A stretch of 64,000 nt of DNA from JAEUOS01 sp965279115 (GTDB lineage Bacteria; Pseudomonadota; Gammaproteobacteria; Burkholderiales; JAEUOS01). The translations under genes and the position numbers were made by a program. This document shows, in pieces, positions 26,301-41,300 of the stretch; position 1 is the first letter of the stretch; each line of letters begins with the position of its first letter. The DNA is taken from positions 5,890,001 to 5,954,000 of the forward strand of contig OZ257137.1 in the NCBI GenBank assembly GCA_965279115.1, written 5' to 3'. Below the pieces are notes generated by a model that was given only the letters and a program-made list of their open reading frames with translations, did not search any database and was not told the DNA's origin.

Positions 26301-29300
26301 TGTCGGCGGCGGTGTAGGCGGCGGTCGACGACACATAGATGCGGTCGTTGCCCTCGCCGGTATTGATGTTGGTGGCAGCCGAGGTGCCCTGGACGTTGAC
26401 GACGCTGTCGCCGGCGCCGAGGGTGGCGTTGAGGGTTTCGAATTCGTAGTAGTTGATGCCGTCGACGCGGCGCGCGACGATCGCCGTGCCGGCCTCGACA
26501 TTGGCGGTGCGCACCACATCGACGGTCGTGTTCGCGGCCCGGATCGTGAAGAGCGTCGAGAACACCTTGCTGTCCGTGTTGGTGATGCGCAGCAGATCGC
26601 CTGAACTGGCGGCGGCGAACCCGGACCCGGCCAAGCCGTTGATCACCCCGACCAGCGCCTGCGCCAGCGTGACCGCGGTATCACCGTCCTGCACCAGGTA
26701 AGTGGCGGTGACAGCGGCGCCGCCGGCTGCCTGCAGGGTCACCCTCCAGGTGTCGCCGGCGACCGCCTCGCCGATCGAGCGCGTGGTGGTCGAGAACGCG
26801 CTGGCGGCAAAAGTGGTGGTGAACACATTGCCGGCAATGTTCTCGATGAAGAGCTTGCCGGCGCTGCTGGTGGCGCGGAACTCCGGCCGGCCCTGCAGGT
26901 TGATCAGGTTGGCCAGTGCACGCGCCACGCTGGCGTCGGTATCGCCGGCCACCACGGTATGGCTGAACACCAGCGGGGTTCCCGGCGCGAGGTTGGCGAA
27001 CGCCGCGCTGGTGGCGCTCTTCAGGGTGACCGTCCAGGTCTCGCCGGCGCGCGGCTGGCCGGCTGCGGCGATGCGCGGTGTGGCGGCGAATACCGTGCCG
27101 TCGCGACGGACGATCACCACGCTGGCGCCGTCGGACAGGGCGGCGAAGTCGCCGTTCGCGCCGCTGTTGACGAGCGCCGCCAGGGCGGTGGCGATGCTAT
27201 CGAGCGTGTCGCTGGCGCCCACGGTGTGGCGATGCACGCTCGGTGTGGTGGCGCCGTCGTCGAGGGTGATTTCCCACGCTTCGCCGGCGGTCGGTTTGCC
27301 CGACAGGGTCACCGCGACCTCGAACGGGGTTGAACGATCAATCGACTTGACCCCGATCACCGTGCCGTCCACCGACAGGCTGGTGCGGAAAGTGCCGCCG
27401 TCGCGGTTGGAGATGACCAGCACTCCGCCGTCGGCGACCGCAGTGAACACGTCGGCCGCGCGCGCATTGATGTCGGCCGCCAGTGCGCTCGCCGCAGCCG
27501 CGGCGCTGGCCGCCGAGACCGCGTGCGTGCTGCTGACGCCGCGCAGCGAAATCACCAGGTCGATGTTCCCGGCGCCCAGCGAGACGCTCGCGCCAGCCAC
27601 ATTGAAGAGCCGGCCGAAGTCGACGGTGGTCGCGCGCGGCGGCTGGTTCTCGATCACGGTGACGCCCTCGGTGCTGCCGAGGGTCACGGTGGTGGCAAGG
27701 CCTTCATGCGCCGTCGGGGCAGGCGCTGCCTCGGTGGTCAGGAGGCGGGTGTCGATGTCGAAGATCGCGAGGTCGCGATGCGCGCCCTGGAAGGTGATCA
27801 GGTAGACGCTGCCGACCTTGCGCACCGCGAAGTTGTCGGTATACGGCTTGGAAGGCGTGCGGGTCGCGGTATCGAAGGCGGCGTCGATGTCGATGGTCGC
27901 GCCGTTCGGGTTGAGTATGGTGCTGATCGCCTTGAAAACCTCGGTGGCGCTGGCGTTGTAGGCGATTGGCCGGGTGGTCCGGACCTCAAGCCCGCCCTTG
28001 CCGTCAGGGACGCGGAACGAGAGTGCGAAACTGCCGCCGGTGACGTTCGGATTGATCGTGATGGTCTCGAGGTTGTTGAGGCCGGCGTTCACCAGCGCGC
28101 CCTGGCGCAGGGTGGCCGTCTCGACGCTCACCGAGGCGTTCGGGCTGGGCACCAGGCTGGTGGTCAGGGCGCTCTCGGTCCAGCGTGGCTGCTGCTGGTT
28201 GACGCCGGCCTGGGTACGCACGAAATTGATGGTGTAGGTGACGTCAGTGCCGGTGCGCACGGCCGCCACGGCGATGTCGTCGGTCCCGTAGAGCGAGCGC
28301 AACTTCGCCTGCATGGCGGCTTCGTCGAGGCTGTAGTCGAGCGTGATGTCGGCGTAGCCTTCGCCACGGCTGATGCTGCCGGAATCCAGGCGGGTGCTGA
28401 ATGCGCCGCCCTGCCGGTCGACGATGATGATGCGGTTGCCGTCGGCGAAAGCGGTGTAGCGCGCCGCGGCGGCATTGGCCGGCAGGACGGTCGCACCCGG
28501 AGCCAGCGCAGCAAGCGCGGCGCGCGCGGACAGTGAATCCGCCTCGAACCTGAACGCCAGCGCGGTGGCGAAATCGGCCAGCGTATTGACGACCTTGCCA
28601 TTGACGGTTTCGCCCTTGGTGACTTCGTAGAACAGGCTGCCCACGCGCAGGCGCCAGATCTCGCCGGCCTGCGGCGTGCCGGTGAGGTCGACCATGGTCG
28701 TGGTCGCGGCGCCACCGTCGATGGCGGCTTCAGCCACCGTCACCAGCGCGATCGAAGCACCAAGCGTGCGCCGCGCCATGTCGGCCACCACCAGTGAACC
28801 ATCCGGGGTGGCCGCGGCGTTGAGGCCGGCGAGCGGCGAGCCTGCCAGGTTGGCGGCGTTGTTGATGAGCGTCGCGAAGGCCTGGGCGATGGAATTCCAG
28901 GACTGGCCGTCGGTCACCGCCAGGTCGAACACATGGCTATTGCCGCCAACCAGCAGGCTGAGCGCCCAATGGGCGCCCGTGATCGGCGTGCCGGTCGCCT
29001 TCACGACCGCGGCGAACGGTGCGGTGGCACCGCCAGCCGGCTTGCGGGTGACGCTGGCGGTAGCTGCGCTGGTGCTGGGGCTGATGATCTCGATGGCGTT
29101 GTTAGCACTGCTGGCGGCAAGCGGCGAGGCCGCGGCCAGCGCGCGCGCCAGCCCGGCGGCGACGCTGGCATGGCTGTCGCCGGCGACCGCGACGTAGGTC
29201 GCGATGTAATTGATGCCGCCGGCACTCACCGCCAGGGTCCAGGTTTCGCCAACCTCGGGGCGTGCCAGCGAAGTCGGCAGGGTGACGGTGGTGACGAATC

Positions 29301-32300
29301 CCAGCTGGATATCGATCGCCGGTACGCGCTCGACACCCGCGGCGCTCTTGCCGCGCACGACCTCGGCGGCGGCGGCGGGCCGCAACTTGGCCACCACCGA
29401 ACCGGCGGCAGAGAAGCCGCTGCCATCCCGCTTGACGACAATCACATTGCGGCCATCGGCCAGGGCGGTGAAACCGGCGCCTGCATCCTCGTTGATCGCC
29501 GCCGCCAGTGCCGCGGCGACCTGCGCGAGCGTCTCGGTTGCAGCCGGAGTGCCGACGGTGGTCACCACATGGCCGTAGCTGCGGGTGATGCTCTCGGTAA
29601 TGCCACCGGTGGTCCTGCCGAAGGTCAGCGCGATGGACCAGGTTTCGCCGAGGGTCGCGGTGCTCGTGCTGGAGATTTCCAGCGTCCTGGCGACTGCCGG
29701 CGCTACCAGCACGGCCGCGCCGCCACGTGTGCCGTCCTTGAGCCGGATCTCGAAGCTGGCGTCGACGGCTCGCCCCGCCGCATCAAGGATGAACAGCTTG
29801 CCGGGATGATTGACGGCATCGCTGACGGCGATGAATCCGCCTGCCGCATCCGCACGAATCGCCTGTGCAAGGGCGGCGATGATGGCAGCGGGGCGGTCGG
29901 GTGCGGAGACGTCGCCCGCGGTGATGGTGTGTCCGTAGGCGAATGTGCCGGCGGCGGTAGCCAGCATCACGTACCAGGTATCCCCTTGCACCGGCGTGCC
30001 GGCGAAGCTGACCGCGCGTGCGGCAGGCGGCGTCGCCGCTACCGCGATGCCGGCTGCGGGCGCCACCGCGAAGGCGGCGGCCGGAATGGCGCCGCCATCG
30101 GCGCGGCTGATGAACAGCGTGTCCGCCTTGACCGTGGCGATATAGCCGGGCAGTACGCCGCTGGCGATCTGCTCCGCCAGCGAACGCAGGATGACGGCGA
30201 CCGAATCAAGCGTGCCATTGACACGTTGCACCTGGCGGCTGTATTGCGCGGTCCCGAGCGTGACCTTCCAGATCTCCCCTTCGACCGGCGTGGCTGTCGG
30301 GGCGATGATCGTGGCGGCGCTCGCCACCGCCGCGGCGGTGAATCCATTGCGGGCGGCGGCGGCCACCGCGCCCGACGCGATCGGATAGGTACCGGTGAGC
30401 GGCGCCACCACCACCCTGCCGCCGTCGAAGGCGGCGACGAAATTGGCCAGTGTTGTCACGCTGGTGGTAAGCGTGGTGGCGTCGCGTGCGAAGGTCACCG
30501 ACGGCAGCGCGGCGGCGGCATTGGCAAGGATCAGGCTGCCGCCAGTGGCGCTGGCGGTGAAGGAGGCCCCGCCCACCGCGTTGAGCGCGCGCGCCAGGGC
30601 GGCGATCACATCGGCCAGGGTATCGCCATTGACTGCCGCATAGGCGCCGCTGACGACGGCACCGGCGGTATTGACGCTGACGGTCCACACCTCGCCCGCC
30701 GTCGGGGTCGCGACCGCCGGTGTCGCGCTGACGATGAAGGCGCGCGCGTTCACGTCGGCCGCGAGGCGTTCCGCCAGCGCCTCGGGCGACTCCAGCGTGT
30801 AGCTGTAGGTCGTACTGTCAACCGTCACCCGCCAGGTTTCGCCGATGCGTGAGGTGCCGGTCAGGAGAAGGCGCGTGGTGGCGCCCGACACGGTGCGGCT
30901 GGCGCTGCCTGCGGTAGTTGTCGAATCAATCGAGAACGTCGCACTGGTGGCCGGTGTGCCTGTGTCTGTCACGACCAGCGTCGTGCCGTCCACACTGGCG
31001 TTGAAGCGCGTGCCCGCGGCGTTGATGCGCGCCGCCAGCGCCGCGGCGATCTCGGCCAGCGGCACCGATTCGCGCACAGTGACCACATGCAGGCTGGTGC
31101 CCAGGTTCAGGGTGATCGATTCGCCCACCTGCGGGGTGGCGCCGATCACCACCGCACCGCCGGCAATCAGCGTCGCGGCCGATGCCTTGTTGACGACGAT
31201 CGGAATGTCGAAGCTCGCATCGCCCAGCACCACCAGCACGTCGCCGCGCCCGGCCGCGGCGGGGCCGGTGCCTGCCGAGACGGCACGCGCCAGCGCGGCC
31301 ACCACCTCGGCCAGCGTCTGGTTGGCGCTAACCACATGGGTGAACCGAGTGCCGCCGACGTCGACCCGCCAGGTTTCGCCCGCCACCGGCGTACCGCGCG
31401 CCACGGCAGCGCTGGAACTCGGCGTGATCGCGGACGTGGTGCTGACGGTGGCGCGTGAAAGCGCGTAGGAGACTGTGAAGCCGAGGCCGGCATTCGCAGC
31501 GACAGCCGGATCGAGCGATACCTTGATCACGGTGCCGTCGCGAACCGCCAGGAAGTCAGGCAGACCGTGAATGGTCTGGTTGAGGCTGACGGCCAGCGTC
31601 GTCAGGTCAGACGTCACGGGCACGTCGACGGTGCTGCTGACGCCATCCAGGGTGAAGGTCAGATGCCAGGTATCGGTGGTGTTGGCCGGCCCGAACAATG
31701 CCAGCTCGCGCACGCTGGTGGCGGCCTTCTCCTGCGCGGTGCCGGCGCGGGAATCGCTCGCCAGCACGAAGGCCCGGCCGGCGTTTGCGCCTTCGGTCGA
31801 GATCATCAGAAGGTTGCCGGTGGCGGAAGCACGGTAGCCGGTGCTGGCGTTGATCTGGCTGGCGAAGTCGGCGGCGAGGGTCGCCACCACACTGCTGCCG
31901 GTGGCCGTGAAGGAACTGGTCACGCCGCCGCTGGTGAGGTTGAGTACCCACCTGTCTGCAGCCAGGGCGCTGCCGCCGAGTTCGAAGCTGCGCGATACCG
32001 ACATCTGGCCCACCGGCGCCACATCGATCCGGGTGGTGAACGACGCGCCGAAGCGGTTGATGACGACCAGCGCATCGGCGTCGGCGATGGCGAGGAAGGC
32101 ATCCGACGCCGCCGCGTTGATGGCCGCGGCGAGGCCCCTGGCGACGCCGGAAAGCGTTGTGGCCGTGGACACGAAGCTGAAGCTGGCGACCGCGCCGCTT
32201 GCGGCATCTACCAGCCCGACAGTCCAGGTGTCGCCTACCGCTACGCTGTCGGTGAGGGTGGTACGGGTGCTCGAGGCATTGACCGTCGCGACGGCATAGG

Positions 32301-35300
32301 TGCCGGTCGCGCCACCCACCGGAGTAAAGGCGCCGGTCGTACCGGTGATCAGCAGCCGAGCGCCGCTGGCGCTAGCCGTATAACCCGCGAAGTCGTCGGG
32401 TTCGCTCGTCGGGTTGTCGTTGCGGGCGTTGATGGCGGCGGCCAGTCGGGTGGCAATCCGCCCCAGCGCGCCGGCTGCGCCATCGGTGCCGATATCACTG
32501 CCCTGCACCGTGTAGGACGCGGTCTGCGTGCCGATCCTGACCGACCAGGTCTGGCCCGCCAGAGGCGTGCCTGAAAGCGTGACCGACTCCGTCCACTGGC
32601 GCGTGAGGGCGTTGAACGGTGTCACCGTCACGGCCGGCGCCGGGCTGGTAGTCGTGGTCGGCGCGATGTTCTTCACCACCACCAACGTGCTGCCCTCGAC
32701 GATGGTCGAGAAGTCATTGCCCTTGCCCGCCAGCACCGCCAGAGCGCCGATCACATCGGCCAGGCGCATGCCGGCGGTGACGGTCACCGACACATCGAGG
32801 GTGTCGTACTTCAGGTTCCAGACCTCCCCTGCCACCGGCGTGCCGCTGAACACCAGGGTCCACGCCTCGCTTGCCACGCCTTGCGCCGCGCTGACACCGA
32901 CGGTTTGTCCGGCGGAGATGGTCAAGGGGCCGACGAAGGCGTTCCCGCCCGCCTGGCGCACCACCACCAACTGCTCGCCGATGGCCACCGCCGCATAACC
33001 GCCCGCGCCGTCGGCATTGATCCGGGCGGCAAGCGCGGTGGCGATGTCCGCGGTGCTGGCCACCGGCCGTGTCAGCGAGTCGACCGTTACGGTATCGGTG
33101 CCGACCCGGACCGCATAGGCCGTGGTGCCCACCGTCACGGTCCAGAGCGAGTTGGCGAGCGGCGCGCCGCTGAGCGTGATGACCTGGGCGGCGCTCGCGG
33201 CCGCAGTGACGCTGCCGACGTTCAGCGGCCGGGTGACCTGGGTCGTGATCTGCGGGGCGGTGCTGCCGGTGGTCGAGATGATGGCGATCGAGTTGGTGGC
33301 GTTGGCCACGGCGACATAGCCCGCCAGGGCGTCGATCTTGAAGGCCAGGGCCGCGGCGAACCTGGCCAGGGTGTTGACGGTGACACCGTCGACCACCTCA
33401 TTGAAGGCGACCGACACCGGGGCGGCACCGAGCGTGATGGTCCAGGTTTCACCGCTTTGCGGCGTGCCGCTCAGGGTGGCGAGGGCCGCGCCTGCGGACG
33501 CCAGGCTGGCGGACCCGGCCGGCAGGCCGGCCGGGTTGGCCAGGAGGATCGCAAAGCCGACATTGAGCGCCTGGTTGGTGCGACTGGCCAGCACCAGCCC
33601 ATTACCCAACGGCGTGGCCAGCAGGTCACGATCCTGCGCCGCGGATGTCGAATTGGCGGCCTTCTTGTTGACGGCCGCGGCAAGCGCGAGCGCCACTTCG
33701 GCCGGGGTGTCGATGACGATCGCCGCGCCGCCTTCCGCAAGCACCAGACCGGTGGCCATGGTGTAGTCGGCGGCGCTCAGCGTGCTGCCGATGGTCACGC
33801 TGTGCTGGGTACCGTTGATGGTCAGGCGCCACACGTCGTCGGCGGCGGGATCGCCGCTCAGTGCCACCGACACCGCGCTGCCGGGGGCGGCGGCCAGGAT
33901 CGTGCCGTTGGCGGCGGTGGCCAGGCCGATCACCGCGGCGCTGTCGAAGGCGGCGCCGGTACGCTCGGTCACGTGCAGGGTGGTGCCCGACATGAACGCG
34001 CTGAAATTGTCCGGTGCGCCGGCGTTGATGAGGCTTGCCAGCCGGGATCCCATGCCGGCCAGCGCAGCGTCGCCCAGGCTGGTGATGAGCGCGTCGACCA
34101 CGCCGACGTACTGGACGCCGTTGATGGTGACGATCCAGCGGTCGCCGGTCTTGGGCAGGCCGGCCAGATCGAAGCTGGTGGTCGCCGCGGTGCGCTGGGC
34201 GGCCGTAGCCGCGCCTGCCGGCTGCACCGCTACGCTGGCGGCAAAGCCGGACGCCTTGGTGACGGTCAGGACCGGTGCCGGCGACGGATTGCCCTGGGTG
34301 ACCACCGGCGCGCTGGCACGCAGGCCTGCCATCGCCGGGTCGGTGGAAGCGTTGACCGCGGCGGCCAGGCCGTTGGCGATCGCCACAAGGGTGTCGCCGG
34401 CACGCACGGTGTAGGAGAACGCACTGACGGCATTGCCCACCTGCACATTGAGCACCCAGCGCTGGCCGGTGATGACCGCGCCCGACAGGGTCGCCGTCTT
34501 CGCCGTTGCGCTACCCGCCACCACGGCGGAGCCCAGGCCGCGCACCTGCACCGCCAGCGCGGCCGGGAAGGCGCGCCCCTGGCGATCGACGATGATCAGC
34601 GCCCGGCCTTCGGCGCCACCGGCATAGGCGGTCCCGCCGGCGTTGATGCTGGCGGCGATTCCGCCGGCGATCGTGGCCAGCGTGTCGACGGTGAAATTGA
34701 CGCTGATGGTCTGCGCGCCCGCGCTCGTAATGGAGAGCGTCCAGGTTTCGCCCTCGGCGGGGATACCGGCCAGCGCCACCGTGGCCTGCTGCGACGCAGA
34801 GGCGGCTTGCAGGGTCTGCGCGGCGCCGGTACGGGTGATGGTGGCCACGAACGGCGCACCGGCGGTGCGGACCGTGATGGCAGTTCCGGACGCCTGGGCG
34901 GTGTACGCCCCCGGCAGCGCGTTGAGCGCGTTGGCCAGGCCGATGGCGACATCGGCGAGCGGCTGGCGCACCGTGAAGCCGTATTCCACGCCGTTCAGGG
35001 CCACCAGCCAGCGTTCGCCGGTGACCGGCGTGCCGCCCAGGGTGATCGCGGTCGAGGCGGAACCGTCGCGGTCGATCGCGACGGTGCTGCCGGCATCCCC
35101 GGTCGTGTTGGGGGCGACCGGCTTGAGTGTCACGCGGAACGAAATGGTCGGCAGCGTCGGGGCGTTGGCGCGGTCGACCACCACCACGGTGTTGGCGATG
35201 GCGAGCGCAAGATAGTTCGGCAACCCGTTGCTGTCGATATTGATCAGGTCGGCCAGGCGGGTCGCAAGCTGTGCCAGGGTCTCACCGGCGCCGACTGTCA

Positions 35301-38300
35301 AGGTGAACACATGGCCCGAGACCGTGAATATCCACTGGTCGCCCGCGATCGGTGTACCGGACAGCACGGCGGCGGCGGTGGTCCCGTCGAGCGGGCTGAT
35401 GGCGGTGTCGGGAGCGGTTGCGCGGGTCTTGATCTCGAAGGTCGCCTGGAAGCCCTCGCCGGTCGGGCTGACGATGGCGATGATGGCGCCGTCGGCGGTG
35501 GCGGCAAAGCCCGCGCTCAGGTTGATCCGGTACGCGAGGTCGCGCGCGATGTCGGCCACGGTGGTGACCACACCGGCGGTTGCGGGATTGGCGAACGCGG
35601 CGCCGACCCGGGTCGTGAAGCGCTGGTCGCCGGAGATCACCACGCTCCACTCGTCGGTGACGATCGGCGTCCCGGAGATCTGTACCAGCGCCGTGGCGGC
35701 GGTCTTCGAATCGATGCTGCGGTCGGTGATGCGCAGCGTGTAGACACCGGCGGCAGCCTGGACGCGGATGGTCTGCATCTCGGAGATCGAAGGCATGCCC
35801 ATGCCGGTCAGCGTGGAGCCGGTGAGGATGCCGGCGGTCGTGCTGCCGACCGAACTGTCGTTGACGTTGAGGGTGTCGCTGCCGGCGCCACCGATGAGGG
35901 TGAGCAGCGCCCTTACCGTGCCCAGGCGGTTGTCGTCTTCCGGTATCAGGTTGGCCGCCGCCTGCGGGCCCACGTTGAACACGTCGTTGCCGCCCTGCCC
36001 GTCGATGGTGGTATGGCCGTCGATGGATTCGACATTGATGGTGTCGTCCACGGTCGCCAGCGGGGTGTCGGGGTCGCTGCCGGTCCAGATGTTGGTGGCG
36101 CCGGCATGGGTCGAATTGACCGTGAAGGTGTCGCGGCCGCTGCCCAAGCGGATGTTGAGCACCTCGAGGTCGCCATAGACGATGCCGCCCGGCAGTGTGC
36201 GGCCGGCGATGACGGTGGCCACCGGCATGCCAAGCCCGCTGATCTGGTTGGCGGTGAGCACGCCGATGTCGTCGGCCGGGCTGTTGCCGTTGTAGATGTT
36301 GAGCGTGTCGACCTGCTGGGTCTCGTCGACGCGCGTGTTGAGGTTGACCGGGCGGTAGAAGTACTGGTTGCCGACCAGTGCCTGGTTGGACTTGCGGGTC
36401 TCGATGACCGAAACCTGACCCACCGGCGTGACTTCCACATTGGTGGTGAACGGCGTGCCGGCAAGATTGGTGATGACCACCTTGTTGCCGCTGAAGGCGG
36501 CGGTAAAGGTCACCAGGCCGGTGCTGACGATGCTGTTGGCCAGTTCGCGGGCGAGATCGGCCAGGGTTTCGCCGGCCGCCACCACATGCGAGTGCACGGT
36601 GGTGTAGGTGGCGTCGTCAAGGATCACGGTCCAGACCTCGCCGGCGAACAGCGTGGTGGCGTCGAGCGAAACCACGGCAGCCCTGCCGGCCACCGCGGCG
36701 TTGCCCGTGTTGGCCAGGCTGAACGACGCCCCGGCGCGGTTGACCAGCAGCAGCGTCGCGCCGTCGGCAAGGGCGCTGAAGTCTTCCCGCCCGTTGACAT
36801 TGACGGCGGCGGCCAGCGCGGCGATCACGCTCGCCGTGGTGTCGCCGGCAAGGGTGGTGTAGCTGAACGGCGTGGCGATGTCGGCGATGCGCAGGAGAAG
36901 CGTGTAGGTGGTGCCGGTCGCGCCGATGCCTGCGAGCGTGGCCGATGCGGCTGCCTGCAGCAGGTCGGTGCCGGTGGCCGCAAAACGCTGGTCTGCCGCG
37001 AACACGAGGGGATTGCCGCTGCCGATGCTGAAGGTCGGTGTCGCCGTGAAGGGCGTGAAGCGGTCGAGGATCACCAGCGTGCGATCCTCGGCCATGGCGG
37101 CGTGGCGCGGCTGCACGGTGAAGCTGGTCGTCGCGTTGGCGGCGTCGGTGATGGATACGGTCCAGACCTCACCGAGGGTGAAGGTTCCACCTGCGGTCAG
37201 CGTGACGGAGGCCGCCGCCGTGGTCTCCACGTCGCTGTAGGAATTGGTGGCGTTGGCCAGCCGCGCGGTGATCAGGCCGCCGTCGCGCTTGCTGATCGTC
37301 AGGTCGAGTCCGGCAAAAGTGGCAACGTAGACGCTTGGCGTGGTGGCATTGATCGGCGCGTTGATGCGCAGCGCCAGCGCTTCGGCCAGCCCGGCCTGGC
37401 TGTTCAAAAGGTTGATGCGGGCGGCGAGCGCGGCGGCGATATCGGCCATCGACTCGCCGGCCGCCGCAGTGTGGTCGTAGTCCAGGCCTTCCAGCGCGAC
37501 GCGCCAGACCTCGCCGCTGACCGGCAAGCCCGCCAGCAGTGCCGACCAGGCGCGCGGCACGATGCCGTCTTTCACCATCTGTACGTTGTTGCTGGTCGTC
37601 GCCGGCGCTCCGCTGATCGCCGGCGTCACCGCGACGCTCGCCGTGAAGCTCGCGCCGGTGGTGCGGGCCACGACCAGGCGTTCGCCCTCGACCGAGGCGA
37701 CGAACCCGCGGCCGCCCGCATTGATCAGCGTTGCAAGCGACAGCGCCACGTTGCCGAGCGTGTCGTCCGGCACGGCGTAGTAGACAAAACTGTTGCTGGC
37801 GGCCCCGTCGGCAAGCGTCGCGGTCCACATCTCGCCGGTGACCGGCAAGCCCTGCAGCTTGATCGACGCCACACCGGTGGCGCTGGCCACGCTGTAGAGG
37901 TCGGCCGTGCCGTCAATGGCCGGTATGAAGCGGAACGCGGTGTCGAAGGCCAGGAATCCCGAGCCGCTGCGGCGCACGATCACGATCGCGTCGCCGCTGA
38001 TCACCGCCTTGAACCCGGCGGCCTGGTTCACGCTGTTGCGATTGATCCAGTCGGCGAAGACCACCGCCAGCGCGTTGGCGCTGCTGGCCACCACCTTCAC
38101 GCCATCCGCGCCGACGGTATAGGTCTCGCCGACGGCGACGTCGAAGCGGTTGCCGGCGACGGTCAGGCTCCAGATCTCGCGCGGCTGCGGCGTACCTGCG
38201 AAGGTGACGGTGGTCGCACCTGCGGTTCCGGACACGGTCGCCGCAGGCGTGGCCGACGGGGCCGGTACGATCGCGAACGCCGCCGTCCACTGGCTGCCAT

Positions 38301-41300
38301 CGCGACTCACCACTGCAATCTGGCGGCCCTCGGCCATCGCCGTCAGGATCGCAGGACCGGCGTCGTTGATCCTGCGCGCGAAGATTTGCGCGATATGTTC
38401 CTGCGTGTCGGCGACGATCCCGTTGTAGCTGTCGCCGATTCTCACCGTCAGGGTGCTGGTCGCGTTGCCCGGCCCCTTGAAGGTCAGCGTCCAGTCATGC
38501 CCCGTGGTGGCCGTGCTGTTGAACAAGCCGAGGAAGGCGACCGGCGTGGCGGCATCAACCACGAAGCCGCTCACATGGCGGATCGACAGTTGCGGCACGA
38601 AGAGCGTCGCGCTCAGGTCGACCACGCGCACGGTGACGCCGTCGCTGGTGGCGCTGAAGCGTTCGACCGCGATTTCGTTCACGATCGTGGTGGCGCCGGC
38701 GCGGGAGAGTTCGACGCTCCAGTTTTCGCCGTGGGCCGGTATCGCGCCGGCAAAATTCAGGGTGATCGAGGTCGCGGCCGCGTTCACGCGGTTGACCACA
38801 TTGCCCAGCCCGTTGCGCACAAGGCCGGTGATGGCCCCGCCGGTGGAACTGATCACCAGACTGGTGCCGGTGGCCACGGCATTGAAGCCCGTGATCGCGT
38901 CGATGGACTTCGCCAGTCGAGCCACCAGGCCTTCGACGGTGTTGTCGACGCGGATGGTGGCGGCAAGCGCTTCGGCGATCTTGTCCAGTGTGCCGACCGC
39001 GCCGCCGACGGTCACCGAATAGGCGCGCCCGGCCAGTGTGATGGTCCACACCTCGCCGGCAAGCGGCTTGCCGAACAACTCCACCGTGGCCTGTGGCAGC
39101 CCGAAAGTGACGCTGCGCGGGGTTGCGGGCGTTACGCTCAGGGCCGCTTCGAAGGCCTTGCCGTCACGATTGACGATGAAGAGCTTGCCGTCCCGGGCGA
39201 AGGCATTGAAATCGGCCGCGCCGGCATCGTCGTTGATGCGGGTCGCCAGCGACTGGGCAAGTGCGGCCAGGGTCGGCGGTGCCGGGCTGGCCAGCGCCGG
39301 CAGGACGATGTCATAGGTGCGGTTGAGGTTGTCCCCGCTCAGCCTGAGCGACCAGGTTTCCCCGGCCAGCGGGCTTCCCGAGAGGAGCACCATGGCGCTG
39401 CGCGCGGTGCCCGGATCGACGCCCGCGGCACCTGCGGCGACGATGGCCAGGCTGGCCTCGAAGGCGGTGCTGCCGCTGCGGAAAATCTGCAGCAGGCCGG
39501 TAGCGCTGTCGGCAACATAGAGGCTGGCGGCATCGGCGTTGACCAGGGCGGCAAGCTTGTCGAGCACGCTGGTCAGGGAGGTATCGCCGGAGGTGGCCTT
39601 GTAGCTGTAGGTGGTGCTTGCGCCGCCCGCGACCAACTTCAGCACCCAGGTCTCGTTGGCGACCACGCTGGAGACCGAAACCGCCAGCTCGACCGGTTTG
39701 GCGACGCTCTCGGCGAGCGTGCCCGCCGCGCCTGCGGTCATGCCGCCCAGCGCGGTGAAGGCCACCGCGTCACGGTTGACGAAATAGAGGGCATCCGCGC
39801 GCGCCACGGCGCTGAACGCGAGCGCGTCCGGATCGGCGGAATTGTTGACCAGCGCCGCCAGGGCCGCCGCCACCTTGGCCGCGCTGTCTCCGGCAGAAGC
39901 AACGTAGCTGAGCGCGACGCTACCGCTGGCGGTTGCCAGGGTGACGTCAAAGCGATCACCGGCGCGCGCGATGCCACTCACCAGGGCCGCCTTCGCCGCG
40001 GGGGCCGGCGACACGATGGTCAACGACCCGGCCGGGGCAACCGAATACGATGCCGTGAACACGGTCCCGGCGCGGTTGACGATGAACACCTGGTTGGCTT
40101 CGACGACGGCGCTCAGGTCGGTCGGACCCTGTGCGTTGATGTTCGCCGCGAGGCTGGCGGCGATCTCGGCCAGGTTCTGCGTGCGCAAGGCCGGCGTGGC
40201 CGGGTCGCCGTCGGCGTCGACCATGGTCACCGCATGGCTGGCCACCAGGGTGGGGCCACTGCCGATGGTCAGCGCGACCCGCCATGTTTCGCCGGCAATC
40301 GCAGTGCCCGCAAGTACGAGCGTGTTCGCGTTGGTGGTGAGTGCGCTGTTTCCGGCGATGAACTCGCGGCTCACCGTACTGCTCGCCTTGGTCAGCGTGA
40401 AGGTCGGCGTGAACACCCCGCCGCTGCGCTTGACGATCACCAGGAAGCCACCGTCGCCGATGGCGCTGTAGTCCGCCACCTGGGCGAAGCTGTTGTTGTT
40501 GATCAGGTTTGCGAGCGCGCGCACCACCACGTCCCGCCCTTCCCCGCTGCCCACGGTGTGGATGAAGCTCACGCCGTTGAGGTCGACCTGGAAACGGTCA
40601 TTGGTGACCGGCGTGCCGGTCAGGGTGGCATAGGCCGCCGTGGCGCTGTTGAATGCGGCCCCCCAGGAAGAGCTGGACGTGCTCGCCGGCACAAACGTGG
40701 CGGTCGGCGGGGTCGCCGTGGCAGGGCCCGCGATCACCACGCGCGTGCCCTCGGTGGTCGCAGCGAAACCGCCGCCGCCCTCGGAAATGGCGGCCGCCAG
40801 CACGCGGGCGATGTCGGTCAGGGTGCTCACCACGATCGGGCCGGCACCATAGTTGCGGGTGGATCCGACAACCACCGAGAAGACATTGCCGCCACCCAGC
40901 GTGATGCGCCAGACGTCGCCATTGACGGGGGTTCCGGCGAGATCGACCATGTAGGCAGACGGCGCCGCCGCCGCAGCGTAGTCAGGCTGCGGCGTGATCG
41001 AAATCGCCGGCGTGAAGGCGGTTCCCGCCTTGCTGACGATGGTCACGATCGTGCCCTTGGCGGCAGCGGTAAAGCCGGTCAGGTTGGCGTTGTTGCGGAT
41101 CGCCTTTGCCAGTTCGGCGGCGATGCCCTCCAGGGTATTGACGCCGGAAGTGACCGTGAACACGCTGTCGAAGGTGGCGATCCGGATCTTCCAGGTGTCA
41201 CCTACCACCGGCGCGCCGGTGAGCGTCACGCTGAACGCCGGAACGTTGTTGGCCGGGGTCGACGTGACGCCGGCCGTGACGGCGGCCGCGACCGTGGCCA

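Noticed and set aside
18937..26604. Plus-strand open frame of 2555 codons
   Set aside because: Same antisense register effect over the C-terminal repeats of the giant gene; it also covers the adaptor gene in antisense and has no start context.
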